Made by a program: the position numbers and the translations under genes. 64,000 nucleotides of DNA. Source: Butyricimonas sp. Marseille-P3923. Its GTDB lineage: Bacteria > Bacteroidota > Bacteroidia > Bacteroidales > Marinifilaceae. The notes under the pieces were generated by a model. It made no database searches. It had not been told where the DNA came from and saw only the letters and a program-made list of their open reading frames with translations. Location: the NCBI RefSeq assembly GCF_900184685.1, contig NZ_FXXL01000007.1, positions 310,001 to 374,000 of the forward strand, in the 5' to 3' direction. Numbering within the stretch: position 1 is the first letter of the stretch; each line of letters begins with the position of its first letter. Shown piece by piece: positions 8,665-17,795 of this stretch.

Positions 8665-10032
8665 ATGAAGTACTTGTTATTTTGTTGCCTGTTTATCGGG
8701 CTTTTTTCCACGGGGCAGGGGCAACCGGCACGTGTGAAACTGGACGTGAAAAGTGATTGTATCGTGAATCACGAGGAAAAGCGTTATGAATTAAAGGCGG
8801 GGGATACATGGGATGTCGTGCTGGAGGGGATGCCGTGTTACGGGGAGGTGTTTCGGGTGAATTTCCACGATTATTATTTTTTTCTTTGCCCGGGGGAGTG
8901 CTTGGAAATTGTTTTAAAAGAGAACAAACGAGTGGAAGTGAAAGATGACGGGAGTTTGTGTGCCGAACGGAATTTGTTCCTTCACGAGATGGCGGGTTTC
9001 CAGCAAGAGTTTTATTATGCCAAGGCGGTGCCGGAATTGGTATCTGAGAGTGTACGAGATCTGACGCTGGATGGCGTGTGTGATACATTGCACGCTCGTT
9101 TGGAACGTTATCTAGGGATGCACCCGGGGGAGGCGAAAGATTTCGGGAAAGTTATTCGCACGGAATTGAAGTATTACCGGATGTATGAAGCTTGTGGAGC
9201 GCGTGGAGGGAGGAGAACGTTTTATGAATTTCCGGGGGAGGTGTTGCAACAGTTGGCGGAAGTGATTCCGGATTCCAAGGATAAGCGGGTGATCTGCTCT
9301 CCGACTTACTGGAAGGTGTTGAAGGTTTATACCGATTATTTAAGGGTGGAGGATCCTCGCCGATTGTTGGGACCCGGGCGGCAGATGTACGAGAATGAGG
9401 TACGGCTGGCGAAGTATTATGCCGCGAAAGAGATAAGGGAGCGGCTCGTGTACGAGAATTTTCTTGATGTTTTGTACTGGGTGAAACCGTATGAACGAGA
9501 GAGCGTGGAGAAATGTATCCGGCGTTTGCCTTCCCGTTACGCGGAGTTTATCCGGAAGAATTTGGACAAGCAGGATGTTTCCCGGGCGAAGCGAAAATGG
9601 GTAATGCCGGGATGTGTCGTGGAGTTGTCGGGGGAGGACGTGAACGGGGAGGAGGTGAGATTGTCTTCTTTCCGGGGTTTTTGGATATTTTTGGATGTAT
9701 GGGCAACATGGTGTGGGCCGTGTAATAGCGAGATACCCTATTTGAAGAAGATGGAGGAAAAGTTGCGGGGAAAGAACATCGTGTTTGTGTCTTTGTCGGT
9801 AGATAAGACGGCTGATCGGGAGAAGTGGAAGAATTTGCTCCGGGAGAAGAAAATGGAGGGCGTGCAGTTGCGTTGGAACGGGCGTGCCAAAGGGGTACAC
9901 GAGATGTTGGGTATAACGGGAATACCGCACTTCGCGATCGTTGACCCGGAAGGGGTGTTGAGATGGAATAATTTGCCTTTCGTGTCGAGCGGTTTGATTT
10001 ACCGGATATTACGCGAGGTGGGAGATAAATGA
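8665..10032 (+). CDS. TlpA-like thioredoxin-fold protein, secreted (1 of 3)
   Basis: A 455-residue protein with an N-terminal signal peptide (MKYLLFCCLFIGLFSTGQGQ), a long central region without recognised domain, and a C-terminal thioredoxin/TlpA domain (about 315-455). The redox site is WCGPC at residues 349-353, and the cis-proline loop is TGIPHF. Such proteins reduce or isomerise disulfides in the periplasm or on the cell surface. The ATG at 8665 is used; a TTG one codon earlier is less likely. It is the first of three TlpA-like genes with short spacing (14 and 8 bases), divergent from ECF sigma 1 and preceded by the motif at 8594-8624, so it probably belongs to the same regulon as the SusC transporters. 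Confidence 0.87.
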   Translation: MKYLLFCCLFIGLFSTGQGQPARVKLDVKSDCIVNHEEKRYELKAGDTWDVVLEGMPCYGEVFRVNFHDYYFFLCPGECLEIVLKENKRVEVKDDGSLCAERNLFLHEMAGFQQEFYYAKAVPELVSESVRDLTLDGVCDTLHARLERYLGMHPGEAKDFGKVIRTELKYYRMYEACGARGGRRTFYEFPGEVLQQLAEVIPDSKDKRVICSPTYWKVLKVYTDYLRVEDPRRLLGPGRQMYENEVRLAKYYAAKEIRERLVYENFLDVLYWVKPYERESVEKCIRRLPSRYAEFIRKNLDKQDVSRAKRKWVMPGCVVELSGEDVNGEEVRLSSFRGFWIFLDVWATWCGPCNSEIPYLKKMEEKLRGKNIVFVSLSVDKTADREKWKNLLREKKMEGVQLRWNGRAKGVHEMLGITGIPHFAIVDPEGVLRWNNLPFVSSGLIYRILREVGDK

Positions 10033-10046
10033 TTTTTTAATTTTAA

Positions 10047-11135
10047 ATGAACAGGATGAAAAGTATTATATTATTCATTGGATGTTACGTGTGGTTACTG
10101 GTGGGGTGTTCCGCCCCGTCTTATCGTTTAACGGTTTCGATTTACGGGAATGGTAGCGTGCCGGGGGATACGGTTTATTTGTTCGGGTTTGACGGGCAAA
10201 GTTATGAAAGGCGGGATTCTGCCGTGTTGGATGAACGGCAGCAAGTTGTTTTCACGGGAGAGTTTTTGGCGCCTGTTTGCGTGGCGATAGGCGTGAAGGG
10301 GAAAGGTGCATCAACTGATTTTATATTAGACACGACGGAAATGTACGCTTATAATGTTTTATTGCACGGGAAACCTGATTTTTTTAATTCAAGCGGTTAT
10401 CGGTTTACACGACGGGATATGGTCGTGGATGGGGGACGGGAGTCTGATATTTTGAGTGCTTATCGTGCAATGGAACGTATGTTTCTTGCCCGGAATGCTT
10501 TTTACCGGGAAGTTTCCGTGAAGAACGAGATGTTTTTGGATATGATCGAGGAGAACCCGGATTCATGGGCACTAGTGATGATATTGCACGATATCAAGGA
10601 GCGTTTCTCGTTGGAAATGTTAGGAAAAGCTTTAGAGATGTTTACCGGAGAAGACATACGGGAAGATGTTTTTTATAAAAGGATAGCGACTTACCGGGAA
10701 AGAGAGTTGAAAACGGTGATCGGTGCCGTGATACCTGATTTTGTTTTGCCCGGGGAGGATGGCGAGAAAGTTTCTATCGCGGATTACCGGGGAAAATACG
10801 TGTTGATAGACTTCTGGGCATCATGGTGCGGGCCCTGCATGGGCGAGTTGCCTAACGTGCGGAAGGCTTACGAACTTTTACATGACAAGGGACTGGAAGT
10901 GGTAACCATTTCTACCGACCAGAAAGAGGGTGCGTGGAAAGAGGCGTTGCGGAAAAAACAAATGGATGTTTTCATGAATTTGCATGACACGGAAGATGTG
11001 TTGAGCCAATTTTTTAACCGGACGGCTATACCGTTTATTTTGTTGCTTGATCCGGAAGGACGGATCATTGCCAAAGAGTTGAGAGGGGAAGATATTTATA
11101 ATGTTCCCCGGAAAGCGATGAGTACTAATCTATAA
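10047..11135 (+). CDS. TlpA-like thioredoxin-fold lipoprotein with DUF4369-like N-terminus (2 of 3)
   Basis: A 362-residue lipoprotein: lipobox WLLVGC at about residue 21, then an N-terminal beta-rich domain (about 28-120) with the GDTVYLFGFDGQSYERRDSAVL pattern typical of DUF4369 domains on Bacteroidota thiol-disulfide proteins (partial quote only). The C-terminal TlpA domain (about 225-355) carries DFWASWCGPC with the redox cysteines at 261 and 264, VTISTD, and cis-proline TAIPF. Probably a membrane-anchored thiol-disulfide oxidoreductase facing the periplasm. It lies 14 bases after the first TlpA gene and 8 bases before the third. Confidence 0.88.
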   Translation: MNRMKSIILFIGCYVWLLVGCSAPSYRLTVSIYGNGSVPGDTVYLFGFDGQSYERRDSAVLDERQQVVFTGEFLAPVCVAIGVKGKGASTDFILDTTEMYAYNVLLHGKPDFFNSSGYRFTRRDMVVDGGRESDILSAYRAMERMFLARNAFYREVSVKNEMFLDMIEENPDSWALVMILHDIKERFSLEMLGKALEMFTGEDIREDVFYKRIATYRERELKTVIGAVIPDFVLPGEDGEKVSIADYRGKYVLIDFWASWCGPCMGELPNVRKAYELLHDKGLEVVTISTDQKEGAWKEALRKKQMDVFMNLHDTEDVLSQFFNRTAIPFILLLDPEGRIIAKELRGEDIYNVPRKAMSTNL

Positions 11136-11143
11136 ACAAGTGA

Positions 11144-12592
11144 ATGATGGAAAAGATAAAATATTGTATTTTGTGCGGAATCATGTTGGTCGTGATGGTG
11201 GTTCGCGGGCAACGCGTAGAGATTCTCTATCAAGGGGATGAGCCGTTGTGGATTTCTGAACAATATCAGTTCGTGTGGGATAAAATGGTGCCTTTGTCTT
11301 TCGAGAACGGGCGGGCGGTTTATGATGTCCGTTATGCACCCAAGGTATTGAGGTTGGCGACCGAGTCCGGGTTTTCTTCCGTGTTCTTTGTCGGAGAAAA
11401 GGAGCGGGTGACGGTTGCCGTGGAAACAGTGGAACCATTGAAAGTGGAGATACGAGGGGATGTGGCAGGTGTGCTTTATTACGAGATCAACACGATAACG
11501 GAACAATACACGAGAGAGAAACTTGCTTTGGCAGAAAAGTATATGAATGGGTGGTTGGCGAAAGACCAGAATACGCTGGATAGTATTGAAGATATGCTTC
11601 AGGAATTAAGACGTCAACGTGACGGGGAGTATGGCGAGGTGATTCAACGGGCTTTCGGGAAAGGACGGTTGTGGGATATATTAGTGGTAGCGAATATGCC
11701 CTTGAGTTTGAAGCACAAGGTGGTTCAAGAATTGGGGGAGAAAGGATACAAGATTCCGGGACGGGTTACAAGTCAATTGGATTTGTACACGAAAATTTAT
11801 ACACCCGAATATGTTTATTGTAATTTGTACTATCCTTATGCGTGGGGCGGGGAATTGAATACTTTGGCTTTGGAAGATGAGAGGGGGAGTGAGTTGGTAC
11901 GGAAGGTGAGAATGTTGATGCAACAAGAATATTATAATACGGTGTGTAATCGGATTGAGGAACCGACTACTTTGGAAGATTTAAGAAGTGCGTCCGGATT
12001 GATGGATTTGAATGATTATGTAGGAGTACACATGGAGTTGCCCGTTCGGGTGAAACGGGATACCTTGTTGGATAAGTTGACCGGGCGCATGGAAAAGATG
12101 TATCGTACCCGGTTGACGGGTATGATGCACGAGTTCGTGTCTAAAACGCCCGAGGGAAAGACCGTTCGTTTGTCAGATTACCGGGGTAAGTATGTTTTGC
12201 TTGATTTTTGGGCGTCGTGGTGCTCTCCCTGCCGGGGATTGACTCCGAAAATGAAGATGTTACACGAGAAATATCATGTGACGGGGAAGTTTGATATTAT
12301 CGGTATATCCAAGGACGAGGATCGCGGCAAGTGGCTTAAGGCTTTGGAAGAAGAAAATGTGTCGTGGGATAATATCCGGATGAAAGAATGCGTGGTGGAA
12401 AATCCCGTGCAATTCGAGTCCGTTACCGGGATTCCCCGTTTGGTACTGGTTGGTCCCGACGGTACCGTGATATTGGATATCAGCGGGGGTGATCATTGGG
12501 ATCAGCTCGTCGGGACTTTAAAAAAATTGTTGGATACTACTCCACGTACAACACCAAACCTTTCAAATACTCCCCTTCCGGGTGATAAATAG
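11144..12592 (+). CDS. TlpA-like thioredoxin-fold protein, WCSPC variant (3 of 3)
   Basis: A 482-residue secreted protein: hydrophobic signal segment at residues 5-22 ending in RGQ, a long middle region (about 25-330) of unknown fold, then a TlpA-type domain with VRLSDYRGKYVLLDFWASW and active site WCSPC at 359-363. The usual glycine between the cysteines is replaced by serine, which generally shifts the redox potential; the effect here is inferred. Cis-proline loop is TGIPRL. It closes the three-gene TlpA operon and is followed by a strong intrinsic terminator at 12687-12721. The start could be either of two adjacent ATGs. Confidence 0.86.
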   Translation: MMEKIKYCILCGIMLVVMVVRGQRVEILYQGDEPLWISEQYQFVWDKMVPLSFENGRAVYDVRYAPKVLRLATESGFSSVFFVGEKERVTVAVETVEPLKVEIRGDVAGVLYYEINTITEQYTREKLALAEKYMNGWLAKDQNTLDSIEDMLQELRRQRDGEYGEVIQRAFGKGRLWDILVVANMPLSLKHKVVQELGEKGYKIPGRVTSQLDLYTKIYTPEYVYCNLYYPYAWGGELNTLALEDERGSELVRKVRMLMQQEYYNTVCNRIEEPTTLEDLRSASGLMDLNDYVGVHMELPVRVKRDTLLDKLTGRMEKMYRTRLTGMMHEFVSKTPEGKTVRLSDYRGKYVLLDFWASWCSPCRGLTPKMKMLHEKYHVTGKFDIIGISKDEDRGKWLKALEEENVSWDNIRMKECVVENPVQFESVTGIPRLVLVGPDGTVILDISGGDHWDQLVGTLKKLLDTTPRTTPNLSNTPLPGDK

Positions 12593-12686
12593 CAATGCGG
12601 GTGTGGTATGGATTATCAATGCTTAAAAAAGATATCCGAGAAGTGTGGATGTAATCGATGGAATATAAAACGATTAAATAAAGAGA

Positions 12687-12721
12687 AGTAGTCGGAAGAT
12701 TTTTCTTCCGACTACTTTTTT
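12687..12721 (+). terminator. intrinsic terminator of TlpA operon
   Basis: A perfect 13-bp stem (12687-12699 with 12704-12716), 4-base T loop, followed by a run of six T residues. It closes the TlpA operon and insulates locus 2. The rest of the 353-base gap 12593-12945 holds the promoter at 12852-12882 and no gene I can support. Confidence 0.9.
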
Positions 12722-12851
12722 GTCCCACTCTATTTTTATGCCTGATTATCGTAAAAAAGATATTATATTCCTCCGATGCAATGTAAATCTATACTGTATT
12801 GGGTATCATTCTATTTGCACTAAAATAGATAATAATGGTTTTAAAGATAAA

Positions 12852-12882
12852 TTTGATTCTATAAGGTTTTTGTATATATTTG
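12852..12882 (+). promoter_or_regulatory. Bacteroides-type promoter for ECF sigma of locus 2
   Basis: TTTG at 12852-12855, a 19-base spacer, then TATATTTG at 12875-12882. Both boxes and spacing fit the Bacteroides primary-sigma consensus exactly. Transcription would begin near 12889, leaving a leader of about 57 bases before the sigma start at 12946. It indicates that the sigma gene is transcribed by the housekeeping sigma. Confidence 0.8.
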
Positions 12883-12945
12883 TCCCGGATGTATCTGTTT
12901 ACATGGTATTTCATGCGACGTGTACGAATTTAAATATCAGAAAGA

Positions 12946-13524
12946 ATGGAAGGTAAATTTACGGACGAGATTTTTTTTCAGAAACTGCAAGAAGGTGATC
13001 CGGGAAAATTGAAAGAATTTTTCAATGATTCTTTTGCCTTGTTTGTTGCTTTTGCCCGTAATTATTTGGGACAGGACGATACGTGTGAGGATGTTGTACA
13101 AGATACATTTGTAGCCTTTTGGGAGCAACGTGCTTCATTCAAGAATATTTATTACGTGAAGGCTTTCTTTTACAAGACGATACGTCATAAATGCTTGAAT
13201 TACATCAGACACCAAAAGATTACTTCACGACACGCGAGCGAGGAGCAACAGATGCAGAATGATCTTGCCGATAAATCTTATTTTATCGATACGATCATCC
13301 AAGAAGAGGCTTCCCGTATGATTTATGAAGAGATTTTAAAATTGTCAAACATGGGACGTCAAGTAATGTTACTGGCGTTGGACGGTTACTCGAATGACGA
13401 GATTGCCGAGAAATTGGGTATTTCCGTGAATACGGTAAGAACTCATAAAGCCCGGACGTATCAATATCTTCGGGAAAGATTAGGTGAATTGAGAATTTTG
13501 CTTTTAATCCTGTTTCCGTATTAA
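12946..13524 (+). CDS. ECF RNA polymerase sigma factor (locus 2)
   Basis: A 192-residue ECF sigma factor. Region 2 (about 15-85) shows LFVAFARNYLGQDDTCEDVVQ and DTFVAFWEQ; region 4 (about 130-180) shows the helix-turn-helix LDGYSNDEIAEKLGISVNTV followed by RTHKARTYQYLRE. It heads the order sigma, FecR, SusC, SusD, SusC, SusD, DUF4843, PKD-like. Its promoter at 12852-12882 fits the housekeeping type. A gap of 251 bases separates it from FecR. The hydrophobic extreme C-terminus (LLLILFPY) is a feature shared with the other two sigma factors here. Confidence 0.95.
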   Translation: MEGKFTDEIFFQKLQEGDPGKLKEFFNDSFALFVAFARNYLGQDDTCEDVVQDTFVAFWEQRASFKNIYYVKAFFYKTIRHKCLNYIRHQKITSRHASEEQQMQNDLADKSYFIDTIIQEEASRMIYEEILKLSNMGRQVMLLALDGYSNDEIAEKLGISVNTVRTHKARTYQYLRERLGELRILLLILFPY

Positions 13525-13721
13525 AAATTAATTTTACCGGGAGGGAATAGATCGGATGACGAGTGTTAAAAGCAGCAGTTATTAGGGCTGAGTGTGTATT
13601 TTATTTATTTTTTTTAATCATGCTGTAAAATTTTATTTAATTGAATTACAGTGTGTTGTTCCTGTATTTGTATCTATGTGTACAAATAAATTCTAATTTT
13701 TTTGAAATAGGTGTCGTCTTA

Positions 13722-13754
13722 CTTTTCGACTTGGGTGTTGTAACCGTCGAAAAG
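13722..13754 (+). promoter_or_regulatory. stem-loop in the sigma-FecR gap of locus 2
   Basis: CTTTTCGAC (13722-13730) pairs perfectly with GTCGAAAAG (13746-13754) around a 15-base loop, ending 21 bases before the FecR start. It may be an mRNA structure or an operator. The remainder of 13525-13775 is AT-rich with no gene. Confidence 0.45.
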
Positions 13755-13775
13755 GAACAATAAAAAAACAGACAG

Positions 13776-14972
13776 ATGAAAAAGATCGTAGAAGCAATCA
13801 AGATTGGCGAGAGTGTGGGAAAGAAAGTGTTGGGTAGAGCCACGGAGGAGGATAACCGGGCGATAGCCGGTTGGGAAGGAGCTGAGGAGAAGAAAGATGA
13901 ATTGTTTCAAAAGATTTCCAATCCCGATTTTATCCAAGAGAAAGCGTTATTCTACAAGAATTTTGATGTGACGAAAGCGTGGAAAGAAGCCAAAGTGAGA
14001 GAACAGGCTTCCACGGGACGCCGTGTCGGAAGACGGAGATTTGTTTGGAGTGCGGCAGCAGCTGTTGCGGTTATATTCTTGAGTGTTACTATGTATTGGA
14101 TGTTACGCGACGTGAGGGGGGATGAGGAGAAGGACGTGCACCAAACGATAGCCAAAATCGTGCCGGGACGGGGTGTTCCCGTGTTGTACTTGGAAGATAA
14201 TACCTCGATAGAGTTGAATGCAAGGGTACAATTTATAGAAGAAAAAGAAGGGATTGAGGTTGGTGTGAAAACTCTCATTTATTCCAAACAACAAGCGAAA
14301 GTACAGGAAAAGTATAATAAATTGGTTGTACCTAAGGGTGCGGAGTACCATCTGGTGTTGGCGGACGGTAGTGAAATTTGGTTGAATTCGGAGTCCACGT
14401 TACGGTATTTCGTGAATGATGTTGATGCGGAGCGTGTTGTTTACCTTCAAGGAGAAGCGTATTTTAAAATTGCAAAAAATGAGAAAAGACCTTTCAAAGT
14501 GATTTCCGGAGATCACGTGGTAAAGGTTTTAGGAACAGAGTTTAATATAAATGCCTATGTCGGGGAATCTCTTGTTTACACTACTTTATTAGAAGGATGT
14601 GTAGATGTGGGTGTTGTGAATCACCCCGATATTCATCAAGTTTTATCAGAACGAGGCAGACAGAGTGCCTATAACCCGACTAATAAAGGGATCTCGATTC
14701 GTCGGGTGGATCCTCGCGTTTACACGGCGTGGAAAGAGGGGTATTTTGTCTTTAATTATTCCACTTTGCGCGAAGTGATACATCAATTATCTCGTTGGTA
14801 CAACTTTGATTACGAGGCAGATAATTCGATTCTGGATCATTACCATTTCTCTGGTGAGTTCAAGCGTTTTGATAATCTGGACAGTGTGTTGGAAGTTATC
14901 CGTTCCACGGGTATCCCTTTCAGCTTGGATTATCGGGACGGTAAAATTATCATCAGGAGGAATAATGTCTAA
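13776..14972 (+). CDS. FecR-family anti-sigma factor (locus 2)
   Basis: A 398-residue single-pass inner-membrane protein. The cytoplasmic N-terminus (1-88) contains basic and acidic stretches for sigma binding; the membrane helix is about 89-109 (WSAAAAVAVIFLSVTMYW). The periplasmic FecR domain runs about 185-290 (LVVPKGAEYHLVLADGSEIW, LNSESTLRYF, VKVLGTEFNINAY), and a DUF4974-type tail about 325-398 (VIHQLSRWYNFDYEAD). It would hold sigma 12946-13524 inactive until the STN domain of the second SusC (19226-22735) signals. The gene ends 33 bases before the first SusC. Confidence 0.93.
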   Translation: MKKIVEAIKIGESVGKKVLGRATEEDNRAIAGWEGAEEKKDELFQKISNPDFIQEKALFYKNFDVTKAWKEAKVREQASTGRRVGRRRFVWSAAAAVAVIFLSVTMYWMLRDVRGDEEKDVHQTIAKIVPGRGVPVLYLEDNTSIELNARVQFIEEKEGIEVGVKTLIYSKQQAKVQEKYNKLVVPKGAEYHLVLADGSEIWLNSESTLRYFVNDVDAERVVYLQGEAYFKIAKNEKRPFKVISGDHVVKVLGTEFNINAYVGESLVYTTLLEGCVDVGVVNHPDIHQVLSERGRQSAYNPTNKGISIRRVDPRVYTAWKEGYFVFNYSTLREVIHQLSRWYNFDYEADNSILDHYHFSGEFKRFDNLDSVLEVIRSTGIPFSLDYRDGKIIIRRNNV

Positions 14973-15005
14973 ACATTATTATCTAATTCATTTAAACAGT
15001 AACTT

Positions 15006-17795
15006 ATGATTAAACTTTTGCGTGTGAAGGAAAGGAAGTATCCGGGAATTTTTCGTTCGAATGCTTCTGTTCGGGGTCTGTTGCTCGGAATGATTCTTTT
15101 AGGGAGCACCGCTGTTACAATGGCTCAAGTGGATTCGGGGGAGAAGGTGCAGAATTCACGGGAAAAGGGGAAGACGTGGAGTGCGGGAGATTATTTTAGC
15201 GGTGAGCAATTAAGACGATTTCATCCGACAGACCTGTTAAAGGCTCTTCAGGTGATGGAACCATCTCTGAGGGTGGCAGGTGACGCTGAATTATATGGTT
15301 CTGATCCGAATTATGTACCCAAAACGATTGATATACGGGGAAAGAAATCCATACTCGGCTCCGACATGGAGGAGAATGTTTTACCGTTGATTATGGTTGA
15401 CGGTTACGAAATCTCGATCGATCGATTGGCTGATTTTGATATACATCGGGTAAAAAGCGTGAGTGTGATAAAAGATGCCGCGGCTATGGCGGTTTACGGC
15501 ATACGGGGAGGAAATGGCGTGATCGTGATCACGACTAATGAAACCCGTCCCGGTACGTTGCGGGTACGTTATCATTTTGACGGGGGAGTGGATATGGCTG
15601 ACTTGAGTAGTTACGATCTGATGAATGCCAAGCAAAAGTTGGCATTAGAGAAGGAGATGGGATTGTATGACGGGAACGAGGAGTTGTACCGGACACGTTT
15701 GAAAAACGGTAACACGAATTGGTTGAAGGTACCGCTTCAGAAGCCTTTCCGCCACAAACACCGTCTGGAAGTGGAGGGTGGTGATAATTCCATGCTTTAT
15801 CAAGTGTATTTATTGGCAACCCCCGGAAACAAGGGAATCATGAAAGGTTCCAAACGGGATATGTATGCCGTGGGTACCCGTTTGAATTATTCCCACCGAG
15901 GGATATCCGTGTCGGATGAGTTGAGAGTGGATGTGATTTATAGTAAAGATTCTCCTTACGGGATTTTTATGAATTATATGGCTATCAACCCGTATTACCG
16001 GAAGTATTCTGAGGATGGAGTTGCGGAGGCCGAGTTGGGTAGCGGGACGTTTAATCCTCAGCCTTCTCCGTTTTACGAGACGACGCTGTCCGGTTTTTCC
16101 AAGAACAGGACTACACGGGTGATTAATAACTTGCAAGCGGCGTGGCAGATCACGGAGGAATTGACTTTGTCGGGACATTTTGCTTTCTCGAAGGATTTTA
16201 ACAAGCAAGATCAATTTGTTTCCCCGAAGTCATACCGGTTTATGGGCTTGCCGATCGAGGATTCCGAGTTTGCCGGGGAATATGCCGTGCGTCGGAACAA
16301 CACGACGGTTTACGAGGAGAAACTGATGCTGAATTACCGGAATGAATTCGGGCATCACCGTTTGAATACCTTGTTGGGGATTCACTCGTATGCCTCTAAA
16401 GTGTATAGCGATAATTATACCGGTGTCGGGCTTGCCAGCGATCACATGAATTACATTTCTTTTGCCCAGAAATACGCTTTTGACAGAAAACCGGGGGGAA
16501 GGGAATTTCGTGACCGTTTGTTCGGTGGCTATGCCGTGATCAGTTACGATTATGCCGATCGTTATATGGCGGATGCCGTGTTGCGGGTGGAAAAATCGTC
16601 CCGTTTGGCGCCCAAAAAACAAGTGGCGACTTCTTGGGGGATTAACGGGCGTTGGAATATTCACCGGGAAGAGATGTTCGCGGGATGTGAATTATTGAAT
16701 CGTCTGACTCTTCAGGCGGGAGTGGGGGTAGTACCCGGATACCAGTTTGACTATAATCAAGTGAATCCGGTGTATGCTTATGATATCGACAATCCTTATT
16801 TGAACGGGATCAAAAATTCGTTGGGGTTGGTAACTCTATCACAGATTAATAACTATAATCCTCGCTTGAAGTGGAGAAGCGACCGTAATTTTTATGTCGG
16901 GGTACAGCTGTCCATGTGGGAAAGGATTGATATTCAAGCCCGTTATTATAATACTTTGAGCAAAGATCTGGTGGTATTGAAAAAGAGCGATGTCGTGACC
17001 GGGTTTGACGAGAAATGGGTAAATGACGGTGAGATACGGAATTCCGGGTTGGAGTTTTCTTTGAATGCCGGGATATGGAAGGACGAAGAGGGACTTTCTT
17101 TGAACCTGCTCGTGAACGGGATCATGAACAAGAATGAATTGGTGACGGTTCCCGATTATTACCGGGAGAAATACAATCAAGCGTACGCGGAAACGGGACG
17201 GCAGTTGACGGAGGGTAAAGCGGTGAATGCTATTTATGCCGTGAAATCAGACGGGGTGGATCCGGCTACCGGGAAAGAGATTTATGTCGGTACGAACGGG
17301 AAGACCGGCGTGTGGAATGTCGATGATATTACCTGTCAAGGGGATCCTACGCCCAAGCTTGCGGGTAGTTTCGGGTTATCCGGGAATTACGGGAATTGGG
17401 ATTTTAATTGTATGTTCCGCTATTCGCTGGGCGGAAAGGTGTATAACCAAGAAGCGGCCGAGTTCGTGGATATGGCGGATTTGTACGCCAATGGTCCCGT
17501 GCAGATGCGCAACAAATGGCAAAAAGCCGGACAGAATACAAAATGGCAAGGATTTGAGAACACTTTAACATTGCCGACTTCCCGTTTCGTGGAAACCCGG
17601 AACGTGTTGTCTCTTTCTTCTTTGCACGTGGGATACCGTTTTGATACGGCTTTGGCGGAAAAGATGTACATGAAGAGTTTACGACTGGGGGTAAGTTGCA
17701 ATGATTTGTTTTACTCTTCGTCCGCGAAGATGGAACGGGGATTGATTTATCCTTTCGCCCGCGGTTTTACTTTCTCTCTTCAAGCCACTTTTTAA
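15006..17795 (+). CDS. short SusC-type TonB-dependent transporter lacking STN and carboxypeptidase-like domains
   Basis: A 929-residue outer-membrane transporter, shorter than typical SusC (about 1000-1200). After a signal peptide (about residues 22-41, LLLGMILLGSTAVTMAQ) the sequence goes almost directly into the plug (about 60-190: DIRGKKSIL, LIMVDGYEI, VIKDAAAMAVYGIRGGNGV). There is no STN domain and no carboxypeptidase-regulatory-like domain. The barrel ends in the aromatic terminus FSLQATF. Plug features (LYGSDPNYVPKTIDIRG) are shared with the downstream SusC at 19226-22735, so the two are tandem paralogs. It abuts its SusD (17796-19190) with no spacer. Without STN it probably does not signal itself. 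Confidence 0.9.
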   Translation: MIKLLRVKERKYPGIFRSNASVRGLLLGMILLGSTAVTMAQVDSGEKVQNSREKGKTWSAGDYFSGEQLRRFHPTDLLKALQVMEPSLRVAGDAELYGSDPNYVPKTIDIRGKKSILGSDMEENVLPLIMVDGYEISIDRLADFDIHRVKSVSVIKDAAAMAVYGIRGGNGVIVITTNETRPGTLRVRYHFDGGVDMADLSSYDLMNAKQKLALEKEMGLYDGNEELYRTRLKNGNTNWLKVPLQKPFRHKHRLEVEGGDNSMLYQVYLLATPGNKGIMKGSKRDMYAVGTRLNYSHRGISVSDELRVDVIYSKDSPYGIFMNYMAINPYYRKYSEDGVAEAELGSGTFNPQPSPFYETTLSGFSKNRTTRVINNLQAAWQITEELTLSGHFAFSKDFNKQDQFVSPKSYRFMGLPIEDSEFAGEYAVRRNNTTVYEEKLMLNYRNEFGHHRLNTLLGIHSYASKVYSDNYTGVGLASDHMNYISFAQKYAFDRKPGGREFRDRLFGGYAVISYDYADRYMADAVLRVEKSSRLAPKKQVATSWGINGRWNIHREEMFAGCELLNRLTLQAGVGVVPGYQFDYNQVNPVYAYDIDNPYLNGIKNSLGLVTLSQINNYNPRLKWRSDRNFYVGVQLSMWERIDIQARYYNTLSKDLVVLKKSDVVTGFDEKWVNDGEIRNSGLEFSLNAGIWKDEEGLSLNLLVNGIMNKNELVTVPDYYREKYNQAYAETGRQLTEGKAVNAIYAVKSDGVDPATGKEIYVGTNGKTGVWNVDDITCQGDPTPKLAGSFGLSGNYGNWDFNCMFRYSLGGKVYNQEAAEFVDMADLYANGPVQMRNKWQKAGQNTKWQGFENTLTLPTSRFVETRNVLSLSSLHVGYRFDTALAEKMYMKSLRLGVSCNDLFYSSSAKMERGLIYPFARGFTFSLQATF

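Noticed and set aside
12720-12956. Plus-strand frame of 78 codons before sigma 2
   Set aside because: It spans the terminator tail and the best promoter of the window and overlaps the sigma start; not protein-like.
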